Source: Lachnospiraceae bacterium
GTDB taxonomy: Bacteria; Bacillota; Clostridia; Lachnospirales; Lachnospiraceae
Direction: 5' to 3'
DNA length: 53,951 nt
NCBI GenBank assembly: GCA_009774245.1
Contig: VSNM01000037.1
Coordinates: 1 to 53,951, forward strand
The translations under genes were made by a program, and so were the position numbers. A model generated the notes under the pieces. It did no database searches and was not told the DNA's origin. It saw only the letters and a program-made list of their open reading frames with translations. Positions within the stretch are counted from its first letter, which is position 1; each line of letters opens with the position of its first letter. Below are positions 7,423-16,034 of the stretch, in pieces.

Positions 7423-10371
7423 ATGGCAGAAAGAAAGAAAAAGCAGACGGCTGAATTTGCAAAGGATAAAAATGCTTTTGCGGGCGGCAGTCCCACAAAG
7501 GGGAAAAGCACTGTCCAGAAAATGAAGCAGAAACAGTCCGGCGCACACCAGCCGAGGGATGCAGATGTAACTTCTGGACATAATGTCCAGAAGTCAGGGC
7601 AGTCAAAGACTTTTGGACACGATGCCAGCTATTGTGTAAAACAGAATCATATGGAATCACTGAATAAGCCTGATAAAGAAATCTTTCAGGATAACCACAG
7701 CAATTTTCAGAATGATACAAGGAAAACCACAGGGCAGGAAACAGCGCATAGCCAGAAAAAACGCAGGCAGCAAAAACAGTTTCAAAAAGAAACTTCTGGA
7801 CATGATGTCCAGAGGTTGGAATATAAACCGAACAGTGGCGGGAAATTGGACAGACAGGGCAGTTTTCAGAGAAGCAAGAAGAAAACAGCAGGGCAGGAAA
7901 CAGAGCGTAGCCGAAGAAAGCGCAGACAGCAAAGGCAGTTCCAAAAGGAAAACAGCTTTATGGGAAATAAAGAAAAGACGGACAGTGATAATGCTGGAAG
8001 CAAAGTGCAGGACGGTTTTTCAAAGGAGCAGAATGCTTTTGTGGAGGAGGGCGGAGGGGAACAGACCGAAGAAACAAAAGAGTTTAAGGACGATTACCGC
8101 CGCAGGGACACTTACCACCAAAGCGAAAAAAAAGGCAGATACCGCAGGCGTGAACGTCAGGACAGGGAACGCACAAAAACCTCTGACTTTCAGCGTGACT
8201 ATCAGGCAAAGGATAATACTTTTGCTGAAAAAAATACCTTCACCGATGGCACAGAACCGGAATTTCAGGGCAGCAAGAAATTAGAAAGGCTGCAAAAGAA
8301 AGCGGAGAAAGCCGGGAAAAAGACCGAAGCCGCAAGGAAGAAGCTGCCAAAGAAAAAGGAATATTCCTTAGAGCGTGTCTTTGATGAAAAGACGGGCAGG
8401 GCGAAATATGTGCTTGTCGCAGTGGTAAAGGAAAAGCCTTTTAAGGAGGATAACCCGGTAAGGAAGATGGCGGGCAGAACCGGATCGGAGTTTACAAACT
8501 TTGCGCATGGCAAGGTTGCCGAAGTGGAAAAGGAAAACTCCGGCGTGGAGGGTGCACACAAGACGGAACAGAAAGCCGAAGATACCTACCGATTTGTAAA
8601 GCGGCATTATAAGAACAAAGAACAGCGGCAGCGTAAGAAAGTGGTGAAGCTGGAGAAAAAACAGTTTAAAAAGGAGGTCAGTTTCCGCTACCAGAAGTTT
8701 TTGGAAGAAAATCCGGAAATGCAGGAAAAGACCTTAAAGAAACAGTTGCAGAAAAGGATGCAGAAACAGCGCATCAAGCGTGAATATGCAAAAGCAAGGC
8801 GGGCGGGGCAGGCGGCGAAGAATACAAAGGAAGCGGCTGTGAAGTCCGCCAATTTCACTACGACGGTAGCAAAAAAAATACAGGAGATAGCGGCAAAACA
8901 CGCTTCACTCCTTGTAACAGTTGCGGCTTTTGGGGTTCTTCTTATTATGATAATGACTTCCATATCGTCCTGCGGGGCGATGTTCTCGGAGGGCATGAGT
9001 ACCACGCTGGCAGGGAGCTACATGAGCGTCCCGGCAGAGATTGACGCTGCGGATTTGGCTTTTTCAGAGCTTGAAATGGAATTGCAGAAAGAGATTGATT
9101 CCATAGAAACGGATTACCCGGACTATGACGAATACCGCTACAACCTTGATGCAATCGGTCATGACCCGTTTGCGCTCATCAGCTACCTTTCCGCAGTCCA
9201 TACGGAATTTACGGCGGCAGACGTGCAGGGCGAGATCGAGAGCCTTTTTGACGAGATGTATGAGCTAACCTTAAACCCTACAACGGAAACAAGGACAAGG
9301 ACAGTTACAAAGACAGGCACACGCACCGTAACCAATGCTGACGGCACAACAAGCACGGAAACCTACACTTATGAGGAGGAAGAAGAATATACCGTAACCA
9401 TACTGGAAGTCACGCTGACCGCCAAAGACTTAAATGTGGTGGTTGCCGGACACATGGACAGTGAGCAGAAAGAAATCTATGCGCTTTATAATGAAACGCA
9501 TGGGCTGACACAGCAGTTTTATACGCCGCTGAACCTGTACTGGTACAACTATGTGAGCAGCTATTACGGCTACCGCATCAATCCGGTGACGGGGGCGGAA
9601 CAGCTCCACAGGGGCGTTGACATTGCAGTTCCGACAGGAACAACCGTCCTTGCGGCAATGGATGGCACAGTCACAACGGCTGCTTACGACAGTTATTACG
9701 GGAATTATATTGTGATTGAGGACAGCAACGGTTACTGTACCAAGTATGCCCACATGGACACGTTAAGCGTCAGTGCGGGGCAGACCGTAAAGCATGGGCA
9801 CAGCATAGGGACAACAGGGAACACAGGGAGCAGTACCGGAAGCCATCTGCATATCGAATGTCTGTATAACGGGGAATATTATAACCCGTTATTTTATTTT
9901 GAAGCAGGGGAAGGGACGCTCTACGGGGAAACGCCAGCGTCTGGAAGCGGCGGGGGAAATGCCATACCGCCTGATTCCTACGATGATGCGGCAGTGCAGG
10001 CGCTTATGGAGGAAGCCGCAAAGTATTTAGGCTATCCGTATGTATGGGGCGGTTCAAGCCCGTCCACCAGCTTTGACTGTTCCGGTTTTGTCTGCTGGGT
10101 ATTTACCAACAGCGGGGTGCATAACCTGCCACGGACTACCGCACAGGGTATTTATGACCAGTGTACACCGGTTTCGGCGGCAGACGCAAAAGAGGGGGAT
10201 ATTATCTTTTTCACAGGCACTTACAACTCGGCGGGGCCTGTGAGCCATGTAGGGATATACTGCGGCAATGGGACAATGATACACTGCGGCGATCCGATTA
10301 AATACGCCAGTATCAATACGTCTTACTGGCAGAGTCATTTTTATGCGTTCGGTCGCTTATCAGGAAATTAA
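7423..10371 (+). CDS. Membrane-anchored cell-wall hydrolase, M23 peptidase plus NlpC/P60
   Basis: This 982-residue protein should open the peptidoglycan for assembly of the conjugation channel. Residues 1-490 are a highly charged Lys/Gln/Arg-rich cytoplasmic region, followed by one transmembrane segment (about 491-516). Outside are an M23 LytM-type domain (zinc motif HRGVD near 729 and HLHIE near 808) and a C-terminal NlpC/P60 domain (catalytic Cys in DCSGF near 884, His in SHVGIY near 941). This layout matches the Tn1549/CTn hydrolases. The N-terminal region holds a 21-codon internal duplication (7729-7791 and 7888-7950) and three copies, one degenerate, of the palindromic T-S-G-H element (7570, 7609, 7792). 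The start ATG has GGAGG upstream. Confidence 0.92.
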   Translation: MAERKKKQTAEFAKDKNAFAGGSPTKGKSTVQKMKQKQSGAHQPRDADVTSGHNVQKSGQSKTFGHDASYCVKQNHMESLNKPDKEIFQDNHSNFQNDTRKTTGQETAHSQKKRRQQKQFQKETSGHDVQRLEYKPNSGGKLDRQGSFQRSKKKTAGQETERSRRKRRQQRQFQKENSFMGNKEKTDSDNAGSKVQDGFSKEQNAFVEEGGGEQTEETKEFKDDYRRRDTYHQSEKKGRYRRRERQDRERTKTSDFQRDYQAKDNTFAEKNTFTDGTEPEFQGSKKLERLQKKAEKAGKKTEAARKKLPKKKEYSLERVFDEKTGRAKYVLVAVVKEKPFKEDNPVRKMAGRTGSEFTNFAHGKVAEVEKENSGVEGAHKTEQKAEDTYRFVKRHYKNKEQRQRKKVVKLEKKQFKKEVSFRYQKFLEENPEMQEKTLKKQLQKRMQKQRIKREYAKARRAGQAAKNTKEAAVKSANFTTTVAKKIQEIAAKHASLLVTVAAFGVLLIMIMTSISSCGAMFSEGMSTTLAGSYMSVPAEIDAADLAFSELEMELQKEIDSIETDYPDYDEYRYNLDAIGHDPFALISYLSAVHTEFTAADVQGEIESLFDEMYELTLNPTTETRTRTVTKTGTRTVTNADGTTSTETYTYEEEEEYTVTILEVTLTAKDLNVVVAGHMDSEQKEIYALYNETHGLTQQFYTPLNLYWYNYVSSYYGYRINPVTGAEQLHRGVDIAVPTGTTVLAAMDGTVTTAAYDSYYGNYIVIEDSNGYCTKYAHMDTLSVSAGQTVKHGHSIGTTGNTGSSTGSHLHIECLYNGEYYNPLFYFEAGEGTLYGETPASGSGGGNAIPPDSYDDAAVQALMEEAAKYLGYPYVWGGSSPSTSFDCSGFVCWVFTNSGVHNLPRTTAQGIYDQCTPVSAADAKEGDIIFFTGTYNSAGPVSHVGIYCGNGTMIHCGDPIKYASINTSYWQSHFYAFGRLSGN
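7570..7594. repeat. Coding palindromic element, copy 1 (perfect)
   Basis: A 25-bp palindrome: a 12-nt arm ACTTCTGGACAT, one central base, and the exact reverse complement of the arm. It starts on codon position 1 and encodes T-S-G-H-N-V-Q-K. The same element recurs at seven further places in this ICE, always in the same codon phase and always in low-complexity linkers. See the finding for interpretation. Confidence 0.85.
7609..7633. repeat. Coding palindromic element, copy 2 (degenerate)
   Basis: ACTTTTGGACACGATGCCAG matches the first 20 bases of the element at most positions and encodes T-F-G-H-D-A-S in the same phase. It lies 39 bp after copy 1. The right arm has decayed. Confidence 0.55.
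7792..7816. repeat. Coding palindromic element, copy 3
   Basis: Same palindrome with one arm mismatch, encoding T-S-G-H-D-V-Q-R-L in phase. It directly follows the first unit (7729-7791) of an internal duplication, and the second unit (7888-7950) lacks it, as expected if the element was inserted. Confidence 0.8.
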
Positions 10372-10380
10372 AATGTTGAG

Positions 10381-10512
10381 TGACAATTATAACTGATAAA
10401 GTTACAAAAAAGATTGATAATTTACAATTAAAAATGATAAAAGCTGTTTCAACAAAAAAAGTGACAAATAGTTTGATAAAAACAGTATGAAAAAGACAAT
10501 TATGTTTGATAA
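10381..10512. repeat. Three direct repeats TGACAA-N-TGATAA
   Basis: TGACAATTATAACTGATAA (10381), TGACAAATAGTTTGATAA (10462) and GACAATTATGTTTGATAA (10495) are related direct repeats in the 345-bp gap after the hydrolase gene. Their function is unknown. They could be regulator binding sites or debris of repeated insertions. Confidence 0.4.
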
Positions 10513-10670
10513 TGTGGGGCTGTTTCTGAAACGTATATCTGCTTGCGACAGGTATTTTAGAGTGAGTACGTTTGGGTGCAGCCTTGCTTTTATGCCGGAT
10601 AAAATCAAAAGGCATTTTATCAATCATAATTGTAAAAATCGTGCGGGAAATTATCAGTTTTAATTGTAAA
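10421..10670. mobile_element. MITE-like 250-bp segment with 20-bp terminal inverted repeats
   Basis: TTTACAATTAAAAATGATAA (10421-10440) and TTATCAGTTTTAATTGTAAA (10651-10670) are inverted copies matching at 19 of 20 positions. They enclose 210 bp without a transposase. A 53-codon ORF (10502-10663) inside lacks a clear Shine-Dalgarno and resembles nothing I know. No target-site duplication is obvious. It lies between the hydrolase and DUF4315 genes, where related ICEs have little spacing. A large regulatory stem-loop is the alternative. Confidence 0.45.
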
Positions 10671-10716
10671 CGGACATAAAAAGCACCTTATCCGGTGCAG
10701 AAAGGAAGGGTATAGT

Positions 10717-11013
10717 GTGACAAAGGAAAGGATTGAAAAGGAGCTTTCCAAAGTACGGGGGCAGCTTGCAGACCTGCAGGGAAAGCAGAAGGATTTGGAA
10801 AGCCAGTTACAGATGGCGGAGGATGCGGAGAAGATGAAATTTATTGAGAAAAATAAAATTTCTCTGGAGCGTCTAATCCTGCTCAACAAAGTCAGTGAGG
10901 AAGAAATTTTAAGCCTGCTGAAGAAAAAAGAGCAGGAGGAACAGTCAGGACAGAAACAGCAAACAGAAAGGGAGGCAGAAAGCCATGAACAAAAAAATGA
11001 AGTTACGTTATAG
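10717..11013 (+). CDS. DUF4315 family small coiled-coil protein
   Basis: The 98-residue protein starts with GTG after GAAAGGAAGGG. It is almost entirely a charged heptad-like helix (residues 1-40: E-R-I-E-K-E-L-S-K-V-R-G-Q-L-A-D-L-Q) followed by I-S-L-E-R-L-I-L-L-N-K-V-S-E-E-E-I-L, which matches the DUF4315 pattern of Tn1549-like elements. Its position directly before the DUF4366 gene, with a 29-bp overlap, is the conserved arrangement. A role in the conjugation apparatus is likely from context, but no function is known. Confidence 0.75.
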   Translation: MTKERIEKELSKVRGQLADLQGKQKDLESQLQMAEDAEKMKFIEKNKISLERLILLNKVSEEEILSLLKKKEQEEQSGQKQQTEREAESHEQKNEVTL

Positions 11014-12622
11014 GGCGGTGTTATCGCTCATCTTATCAGCAGTATTATTCTGTATGCCCACAGCAGCATTTTCCATGAACGGGAACAATGCCATTGCTGT
11101 AAGGGCAGAGGACAGCGGGGAAAGCGGCACAGAGGAAGAAACGGAGAGCAGTACGGAGGAAAGCACCACGGAGCAGGAAACATCAGAGCCGGGATCAACG
11201 GAACAGGAAACAGAGGGGGAAAGCGTTTCAGGAAATGAAGTGCCGGAACCGGAATGTACCTGTGGGGATAAATGCGGCGCTTATGAATATGACCGTAACT
11301 GTAAGGTGTGCGTGGAGGATTACAGGCTCTGTGCCTATAAAAAACCGAATGTGTCAATCAGCATCAACAAGCCGGACGGCTGGTTTCATGATACCGTAAC
11401 TGTCACGTTCAAGGTGGCGGACGTGGCGCATACGGGAAATTTTGAGATTGCAAAAATTCAGGCAAAGGTCGGGCAGAACGGGAGCTGGACGGACGTGACG
11501 GAAGATAAGAAGCTGGAAATTTCCGAAAACTGTACTGTCTATGTGCAGGTCACAGACCAGAAAGGCAATACATATGAAAGAAACAGGGCAGTCAAATGTT
11601 TTGATACCACAAAGCCCACGCTCAATGCGGCAGTCAGCGACGGGCTGTTGAGCGTCCAGGTACATGACACGGACTCCGGCGCAAAAGCGGTTTATGTGAA
11701 CGGGTATGAATTTACAGAGTTCACAAACGGCACACTGAATATCCGTTTACAGCAGTTTGACGCAGGGTATGAGTATTTTACCATTTCCGCAATGGACAAT
11801 GCTGGGAATATGTCGGAAGTTTATAAAACGAAAAACCCTTATTATAAAGACCCGGCAGATGAGAGTGATGAGAACCCGGCAGAGCAGCTCCCTGTCAATG
11901 CCGAAGCCACCAAGCCGGGGAACGCAACAGCCACCGTAACGGAACACACCAAAACAGACGGTGACGGGAACACCGTTTCGCAGACACCAGAGGAACAGAA
12001 GAAACAGGAATTTGCCAAAGCGGATGCGGCAGAAAAGAAAGAAAAGGCAGAAAGCGGGGATACAGAAAAGAAACAGTCAGAACAGGGGAAAGAATTTTAC
12101 ACAATCCAGACGGCATCGGACAAGGTTTTCTACCTTATCATTGACCGTGACGGGGAGGAGGAAATGGTGTATTTCCTTACGGAGATTACGGAAAATGACC
12201 TGTTAAATGCCACTTCCGGCAACAGTGATACTTTGCCGAAAAATTCCGCAGCTTTGGAATCGGCAATCCCGGCAGGGGAAAGCGCACTGTCAAACAATAA
12301 CGGGGAAAAGCCGGAAGATGAACAGCAGACAGAGGAAAATACCGGAGAAATAGAAAATACGGAAGATGAAGAAAGCACAGAAGAAACTGAACCGGAGGAA
12401 AAAGCGGCAGAACCGAACCCAGTCATTTCCTATATCCTCATGGGCACACTTGCGGCAGCATTTATCGGAGGAGCTTATTATTTCAAGGTAGTCCGTAAGA
12501 AAAAAGAGGACTTCATCGAGGACGAAGATGAGGACGAGGAGGATCAGGAGGAATACGAGAATGAAGATGAAGAACCGGAGGACGGTTCCGAAGATGATTT
12601 TTTTGAAAATGGGGAGGAGTAA
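10985..12622 (+). CDS. DUF4366 (CD1107-like) surface protein of the ICE
   Basis: The 545-residue protein has an N-terminal signal peptide (basic start then L-S-L-I-L-S-A-V-L-F, cleavage probably after A-F-S or A-V-R-A), a Glu/Ser/Thr-rich stretch, a small Cys cluster (C-T-C-G-D-K-C-G), one or two Ig-like repeats (about residues 115-285) and the DUF4366 signature E-F-Y-T-I-Q-T-A-S-D-K-V-F-Y-L near 363. A single C-terminal transmembrane helix (about 475-495) precedes a very acidic cytoplasmic tail. It is thus anchored with most of the chain outside, consistent with a role in mating contact or as a channel accessory. The exact role is not known. It overlaps DUF4315 by 29 bp. Confidence 0.8.
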   Translation: MNKKMKLRYRAVLSLILSAVLFCMPTAAFSMNGNNAIAVRAEDSGESGTEEETESSTEESTTEQETSEPGSTEQETEGESVSGNEVPEPECTCGDKCGAYEYDRNCKVCVEDYRLCAYKKPNVSISINKPDGWFHDTVTVTFKVADVAHTGNFEIAKIQAKVGQNGSWTDVTEDKKLEISENCTVYVQVTDQKGNTYERNRAVKCFDTTKPTLNAAVSDGLLSVQVHDTDSGAKAVYVNGYEFTEFTNGTLNIRLQQFDAGYEYFTISAMDNAGNMSEVYKTKNPYYKDPADESDENPAEQLPVNAEATKPGNATATVTEHTKTDGDGNTVSQTPEEQKKQEFAKADAAEKKEKAESGDTEKKQSEQGKEFYTIQTASDKVFYLIIDRDGEEEMVYFLTEITENDLLNATSGNSDTLPKNSAALESAIPAGESALSNNNGEKPEDEQQTEENTGEIENTEDEESTEETEPEEKAAEPNPVISYILMGTLAAAFIGGAYYFKVVRKKKEDFIEDEDEDEEDQEEYENEDEEPEDGSEDDFFENGEE

Positions 12623-12630
12623 CCGACAGC

Positions 12631-13191
12631 ATGGGAGAAAAGAAGTATTCCGTTATTCTGGCGGACCCGCCCTGGCACTACAGGGTGTATTCTAAAAAAG
12701 GCATGGGAAGAAGCGCAGAGAGCCACTATCCCACTATGGACATAGAAGATATAAAGGCACTTCCGGTTGCTGACATTGCAGACAAGGACTGTGCCTTATT
12801 TCTATGGGTAACATTCCCCTGCCTTTTGGAAGGGCTGGAAGTAATAAAGGCATGGGGCTTTACCTATAAAACAGTGGCGTTTGTATGGGTGAAGCAGAAT
12901 AAAAAGAAGGAATCGCTCTTTTGGGGCATGGGATACTGGACACGCAGCAATGCGGAGCTTTGTATTCTGGCAACAAAAGGCGCACCGAAGCGTGTGGATG
13001 CAGGGGTGCATCAGGTAGTCATGTCACATATTGAAGAACACAGCAGGAAACCGGCAGAGGTGCATCAAAGGATTAACCGGCTTATGGGCAGTGTACCAAA
13101 GATAGAGCTTTTTGCCCGGAGAAAGACAGACGGGTTTGACGTATGGGGAAACGAAGTGGAATGTGATATTGAATTGACAGGAGGAAAATAA
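12631..13191 (+). CDS. MT-A70 family adenine N6-methyltransferase
   Basis: The 186-residue protein carries the catalytic DPPW motif near its N terminus (ILADPPWHY) and the MT-A70 features S-H-Y-P-T-M, A-L-F-L-W-V and R-S-N-A-E-L-C-I-L-A-T-K-G, then H-S-R-K-P-A-E. Bacterial MT-A70 proteins on mobile elements methylate DNA adenines and can protect the element from host restriction. It begins eight bases after the DUF4366 stop and ends one base before topB, so it belongs to the same operon. Its length fits short phage/ICE MT-A70 enzymes. Confidence 0.87.
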   Translation: MGEKKYSVILADPPWHYRVYSKKGMGRSAESHYPTMDIEDIKALPVADIADKDCALFLWVTFPCLLEGLEVIKAWGFTYKTVAFVWVKQNKKKESLFWGMGYWTRSNAELCILATKGAPKRVDAGVHQVVMSHIEEHSRKPAEVHQRINRLMGSVPKIELFARRKTDGFDVWGNEVECDIELTGGK

Positions 13192-13192
13192 A

Positions 13193-15304
13193 ATGCAGTT
13201 AGTGATAACCGAGAAGCCGAGCGTGGCACAGGCAGTTTCCCATGTGATCGGCGCAGATGAAAGAAAAGACGGATACATGGAGGGGAACGGTTTCGTTGTT
13301 TCATGGTGCATCGGGCATCTGGTGGAGCTTGCACAGCCGGATGCCTATTCTGACGCATGGAAAAAATGGAATTATGAGAGCCTGCCCATGATACCGGAGG
13401 AATGGCAGACAGAAGTAAAAAGCGGCACAGTGGCGCAGTATAAGGTGTTAAAGGGGCTTATGCACAGGGAAGATGTTTCGGCTGTGATTTGCGGAACGGA
13501 CGCAGGGCGTGAAGGCGAACTTATCTTCCGCCTTGTGTATGAGATGGCAGGGTGCAGAAAACCCATTAAGCGGCTCTGGATTTCCTCTATGGAGGAAAGC
13601 GCAATCCGTGAGGGCTTTGAGAACCTGCGTCCGGGAAGCGATTATGATAACCTCTACCATTCCGCACTGTGCAGGCAGAGGGCAGACTGGCTTGTGGGAC
13701 TGAACGGCACAAGGCTGTTTACGGTTTTATATGGCGGGAAAGTATTAAAGGTCGGCAGGGTGCAGACACCAACGCTTGCAATGTTAGTGGAGCGTGAGGA
13801 AAAAATAAGGAATTTCAAAAAAGAACCCTATTATACGGCGCATATCCTGATGGACGGGATTGATGCGGCAACGGAAAGGACAGATGACAAGGCACAGGCA
13901 GAGAGCATCGCTGCAGCGTGTGAAAGCAGAGCCGCAACAGTTGTATCCGTCACAAAGGAAACGAAAACCGTACAGCCGCCGAAGCTCTATGACCTTACCA
14001 CATTACAGAGGGATGCGAACCGTTTATTCGGCTTTACCGCAAAGCAGACCTTAGAGTACACGCAGAGCCTTTATGAGAAAAAGCTGGTTACATATCCCCG
14101 CACTGACAGCCAGTATTTATCGGACGATATGGAAGATACGGCAAAGGCTGTGATCGGGGCGGTTTACAAAGCGGTTCTCTTTGAGGAACAGACCGGGGCA
14201 GAACCGGACATTAAGAGGGTAATGGACAGTAAGAAGGTAACTGACCACCATGCAATTATTCCCACAATGGAGATTGCCGCCGCTGACCTTTCCGCTGTGC
14301 CGGAGGGGGAAATGAAAATCCTATCCCTTGCCGCAAACCGCTTACTCTGTGCCACAGGGGAAAAGCATGAGTATGAAACGGTTAAGGCGGAGTTTGACTG
14401 TAACGGTTCTGTTTTTACGGTTTCCGGTAAATCCGTAACAAGAAATGGCTGGAAAGACTTTGAAGCGGCTTTCAGGCGTTCCTATAAGACAGTGGAGGAT
14501 AAGGAAAAAGAGGAGAAAAAGCTGCCGGAACTGTCGGAGGGACAGGCATTTGACGGAGTGCAGACAAAGGTATCAGAGCATTTCACACAGCCGCCAAAAC
14601 ATTTTACGGAGGACAGCTTATTGTCTGCTATGGAACGTGCCGGATCAGAGGATATCGGGGCAGACGCAGAGCGCAGGGGGCTTGGTACGCCTGCAACAAG
14701 GGCGGATATTATAGAAAAGCTGGTGAAGGACGGTTTTGTGAAGCGGGAGAAAAAGCAGATGATACCAACGGAGGACGGGGTAAAGCTCATTACCGTGCTT
14801 CCTGATGTGGTAAAATCGCCAAAACTTACCGCCGATTGGGAAAATGCGCTGACGCTCATTGCAAAGGGTGAGTATTCCATGCAGGAGTTTATGGACGGCA
14901 TAGAAGATATGGTAAACAGGCTTGTACAGACTTATCACTGTGTCAGTGATGAGCAGAAAGCCATGTTCGGAGGCGGCGCACAGGAACAAAACGCAAAGGC
15001 AGCGTTGGGAAAATGCCCGAAGTGCGGCGGTGATGTGGTAAAAGGAAAATTCGGTGCTTACTGCAAAAATAAATGCGGAATGAATGTGTCGAGAGCAATG
15101 GGGGCAGTGCTTACCGACAGCCAGGTAAAAAGCCTGCTGGAAGGTAAAAAGACCCTTGTAAAAGGCTTGAAGGGGAAGAAAGGCAGCTATGATGCGTACC
15201 TTATCCCGGAGGGCGTGGAGGATTATTCCTATACCAAAGACGGGAAAGAAGTCAAAGGCTTCCAGTATAAGATAAGGCTGGAATTTCCCAATAAGAAAAA
15301 ATAA
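13193..15304 (+). CDS. topB: DNA topoisomerase III (type IA)
   Basis: The 703-residue protein has a TOPRIM domain (EKPSVAQAV near the N terminus, CGTDAGREGELIFR around 100-115) and the catalytic Tyr 301 in TYPRTDSQYL. A C-terminal zinc-binding tail (CPKCGG, then Y-C-K-N-K-C) is present. The enzyme relaxes and decatenates DNA strands and is a standard component of Tn1549-like ICEs, where it probably assists conjugative replication. GGAGG precedes the ATG and only one base separates it from the methylase gene. All motifs are intact. Confidence 0.95.
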   Translation: MQLVITEKPSVAQAVSHVIGADERKDGYMEGNGFVVSWCIGHLVELAQPDAYSDAWKKWNYESLPMIPEEWQTEVKSGTVAQYKVLKGLMHREDVSAVICGTDAGREGELIFRLVYEMAGCRKPIKRLWISSMEESAIREGFENLRPGSDYDNLYHSALCRQRADWLVGLNGTRLFTVLYGGKVLKVGRVQTPTLAMLVEREEKIRNFKKEPYYTAHILMDGIDAATERTDDKAQAESIAAACESRAATVVSVTKETKTVQPPKLYDLTTLQRDANRLFGFTAKQTLEYTQSLYEKKLVTYPRTDSQYLSDDMEDTAKAVIGAVYKAVLFEEQTGAEPDIKRVMDSKKVTDHHAIIPTMEIAAADLSAVPEGEMKILSLAANRLLCATGEKHEYETVKAEFDCNGSVFTVSGKSVTRNGWKDFEAAFRRSYKTVEDKEKEEKKLPELSEGQAFDGVQTKVSEHFTQPPKHFTEDSLLSAMERAGSEDIGADAERRGLGTPATRADIIEKLVKDGFVKREKKQMIPTEDGVKLITVLPDVVKSPKLTADWENALTLIAKGEYSMQEFMDGIEDMVNRLVQTYHCVSDEQKAMFGGGAQEQNAKAALGKCPKCGGDVVKGKFGAYCKNKCGMNVSRAMGAVLTDSQVKSLLEGKKTLVKGLKGKKGSYDAYLIPEGVEDYSYTKDGKEVKGFQYKIRLEFPNKKK

Positions 15305-15324
15305 CAGAAACTGATTTTTATTGT

Positions 15325-15358
15325 GGGCATACGGAAAATCTGTATGCCCTTCAATTTT
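15325..15358 (+). terminator. Weak intrinsic terminator after topB
   Basis: GGGCATAC (15325-15332) pairs with GTATGCCC (15342-15349) and is followed by TTCAATTTT. The tail is interrupted, so read-through into the next genes is likely. Confidence 0.55.
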
Positions 15359-15382
15359 ATAAAAACATGGAGGATTTGAAAT

Positions 15383-15664
15383 ATGAGTGAAGTTATGGAA
15401 AATGTAACAGAAAATACAACAAAGGCAGACGAAACCAAAGCGGAGAAATTTATCCGTCTTGGGGAGTACCGCATGAACAAGGCGATTGATGCCATCGGCA
15501 GGATTGAGAACCTTGCCAACAGGTCGGCTTATGGCTATACACCGGAACAGGTGGAAGCCATGTTCTCGGTTCTGGAGTCTAAGGTTGCGGAAGTGAAAGC
15601 GAAGTTTACAGCAACAAAAGCGAAAGAAAACACGGCTTTTTCTTTCGGGAACAAGGCAGAATAG
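15383..15664 (+). CDS. Small conserved ICE protein of unknown function
   Basis: The 93-residue protein starts at ATG 15383 with GGAGG 10-12 bases upstream. It is acidic at the N terminus and then largely helical (E-K-F-I-R-L-G-E-Y-R-M-N-K-A-I-D-A-I-G-R-I), with no membrane segment or Cys. Genes of this size occur between topB and the giant methylase-helicase gene in related ICEs, but I do not recognise a named domain. Only its place in the operon suggests a link to DNA processing. Confidence 0.65.
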   Translation: MSEVMENVTENTTKADETKAEKFIRLGEYRMNKAIDAIGRIENLANRSAYGYTPEQVEAMFSVLESKVAEVKAKFTATKAKENTAFSFGNKAE

Positions 15665-15675
15665 GGGGATTGGCA

Positions 15676-16023
15676 ATGGGAACAGGAGTTTTAAGTACAG
15701 GCGATAAGATTTTATATACCATGAAAGACATGGATATGGGCATACCGGGTTTGGCGGCATTGTCTGGTGTCCGTGAGGATACGCTGCTGGACATTATGGC
15801 GGGCATCCGTGAGGCAGACATAACCACGCTCTGCCAGATTGCGGATGCGCTCGGTGTCTGTGTGCGTGAACTGTGTCCGGATCAGGAACGCTATACGGTC
15901 CCGGTGGAAAAAAATACCCTTGCAAAGCTGATCGTGGTCAGCGAAATAAACGGCGTGGAGCTGGATACGCTGGTAGCGTCCATTCTGGAAAAAGGCATTG
16001 AGGAAAACGGGTTTTATGATTAA
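15676..16023 (+). CDS. Small helix-turn-helix (XRE-like) regulator
   Basis: The protein is 115 residues from ATG 15676, which is eight bases after AGGGGG and preferred to the TTG at 15670. Residues 15-60 read as an XRE-type HTH: M-D-M-G-I-P-G-L-A-A-L-S-G-V as helix-turn-helix, then I-A-D-A-L-G-V-C-V-R-E-L-C as the closing helices. The C-terminal half (V-E-K-N-T-L-A-K-L-I-V-V-S-E-I-N-G-V-E-L-D-T-L) is a second helical, possibly dimerising unit. It sits directly before the methylase-helicase gene, whose Shine-Dalgarno overlaps its stop. It may control the ICE operon. Confidence 0.7.
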   Translation: MGTGVLSTGDKILYTMKDMDMGIPGLAALSGVREDTLLDIMAGIREADITTLCQIADALGVCVRELCPDQERYTVPVEKNTLAKLIVVSEINGVELDTLVASILEKGIEENGFYD

Positions 16024-16034
16024 GGAGGGTGCGG

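Noticed and set aside
14645..15760. Long minus-strand open frame (371 codons) over topB
   Set aside because: It is antisense to topB and its neighbours, has no domain, and its composition follows from codon bias of the opposite strand.
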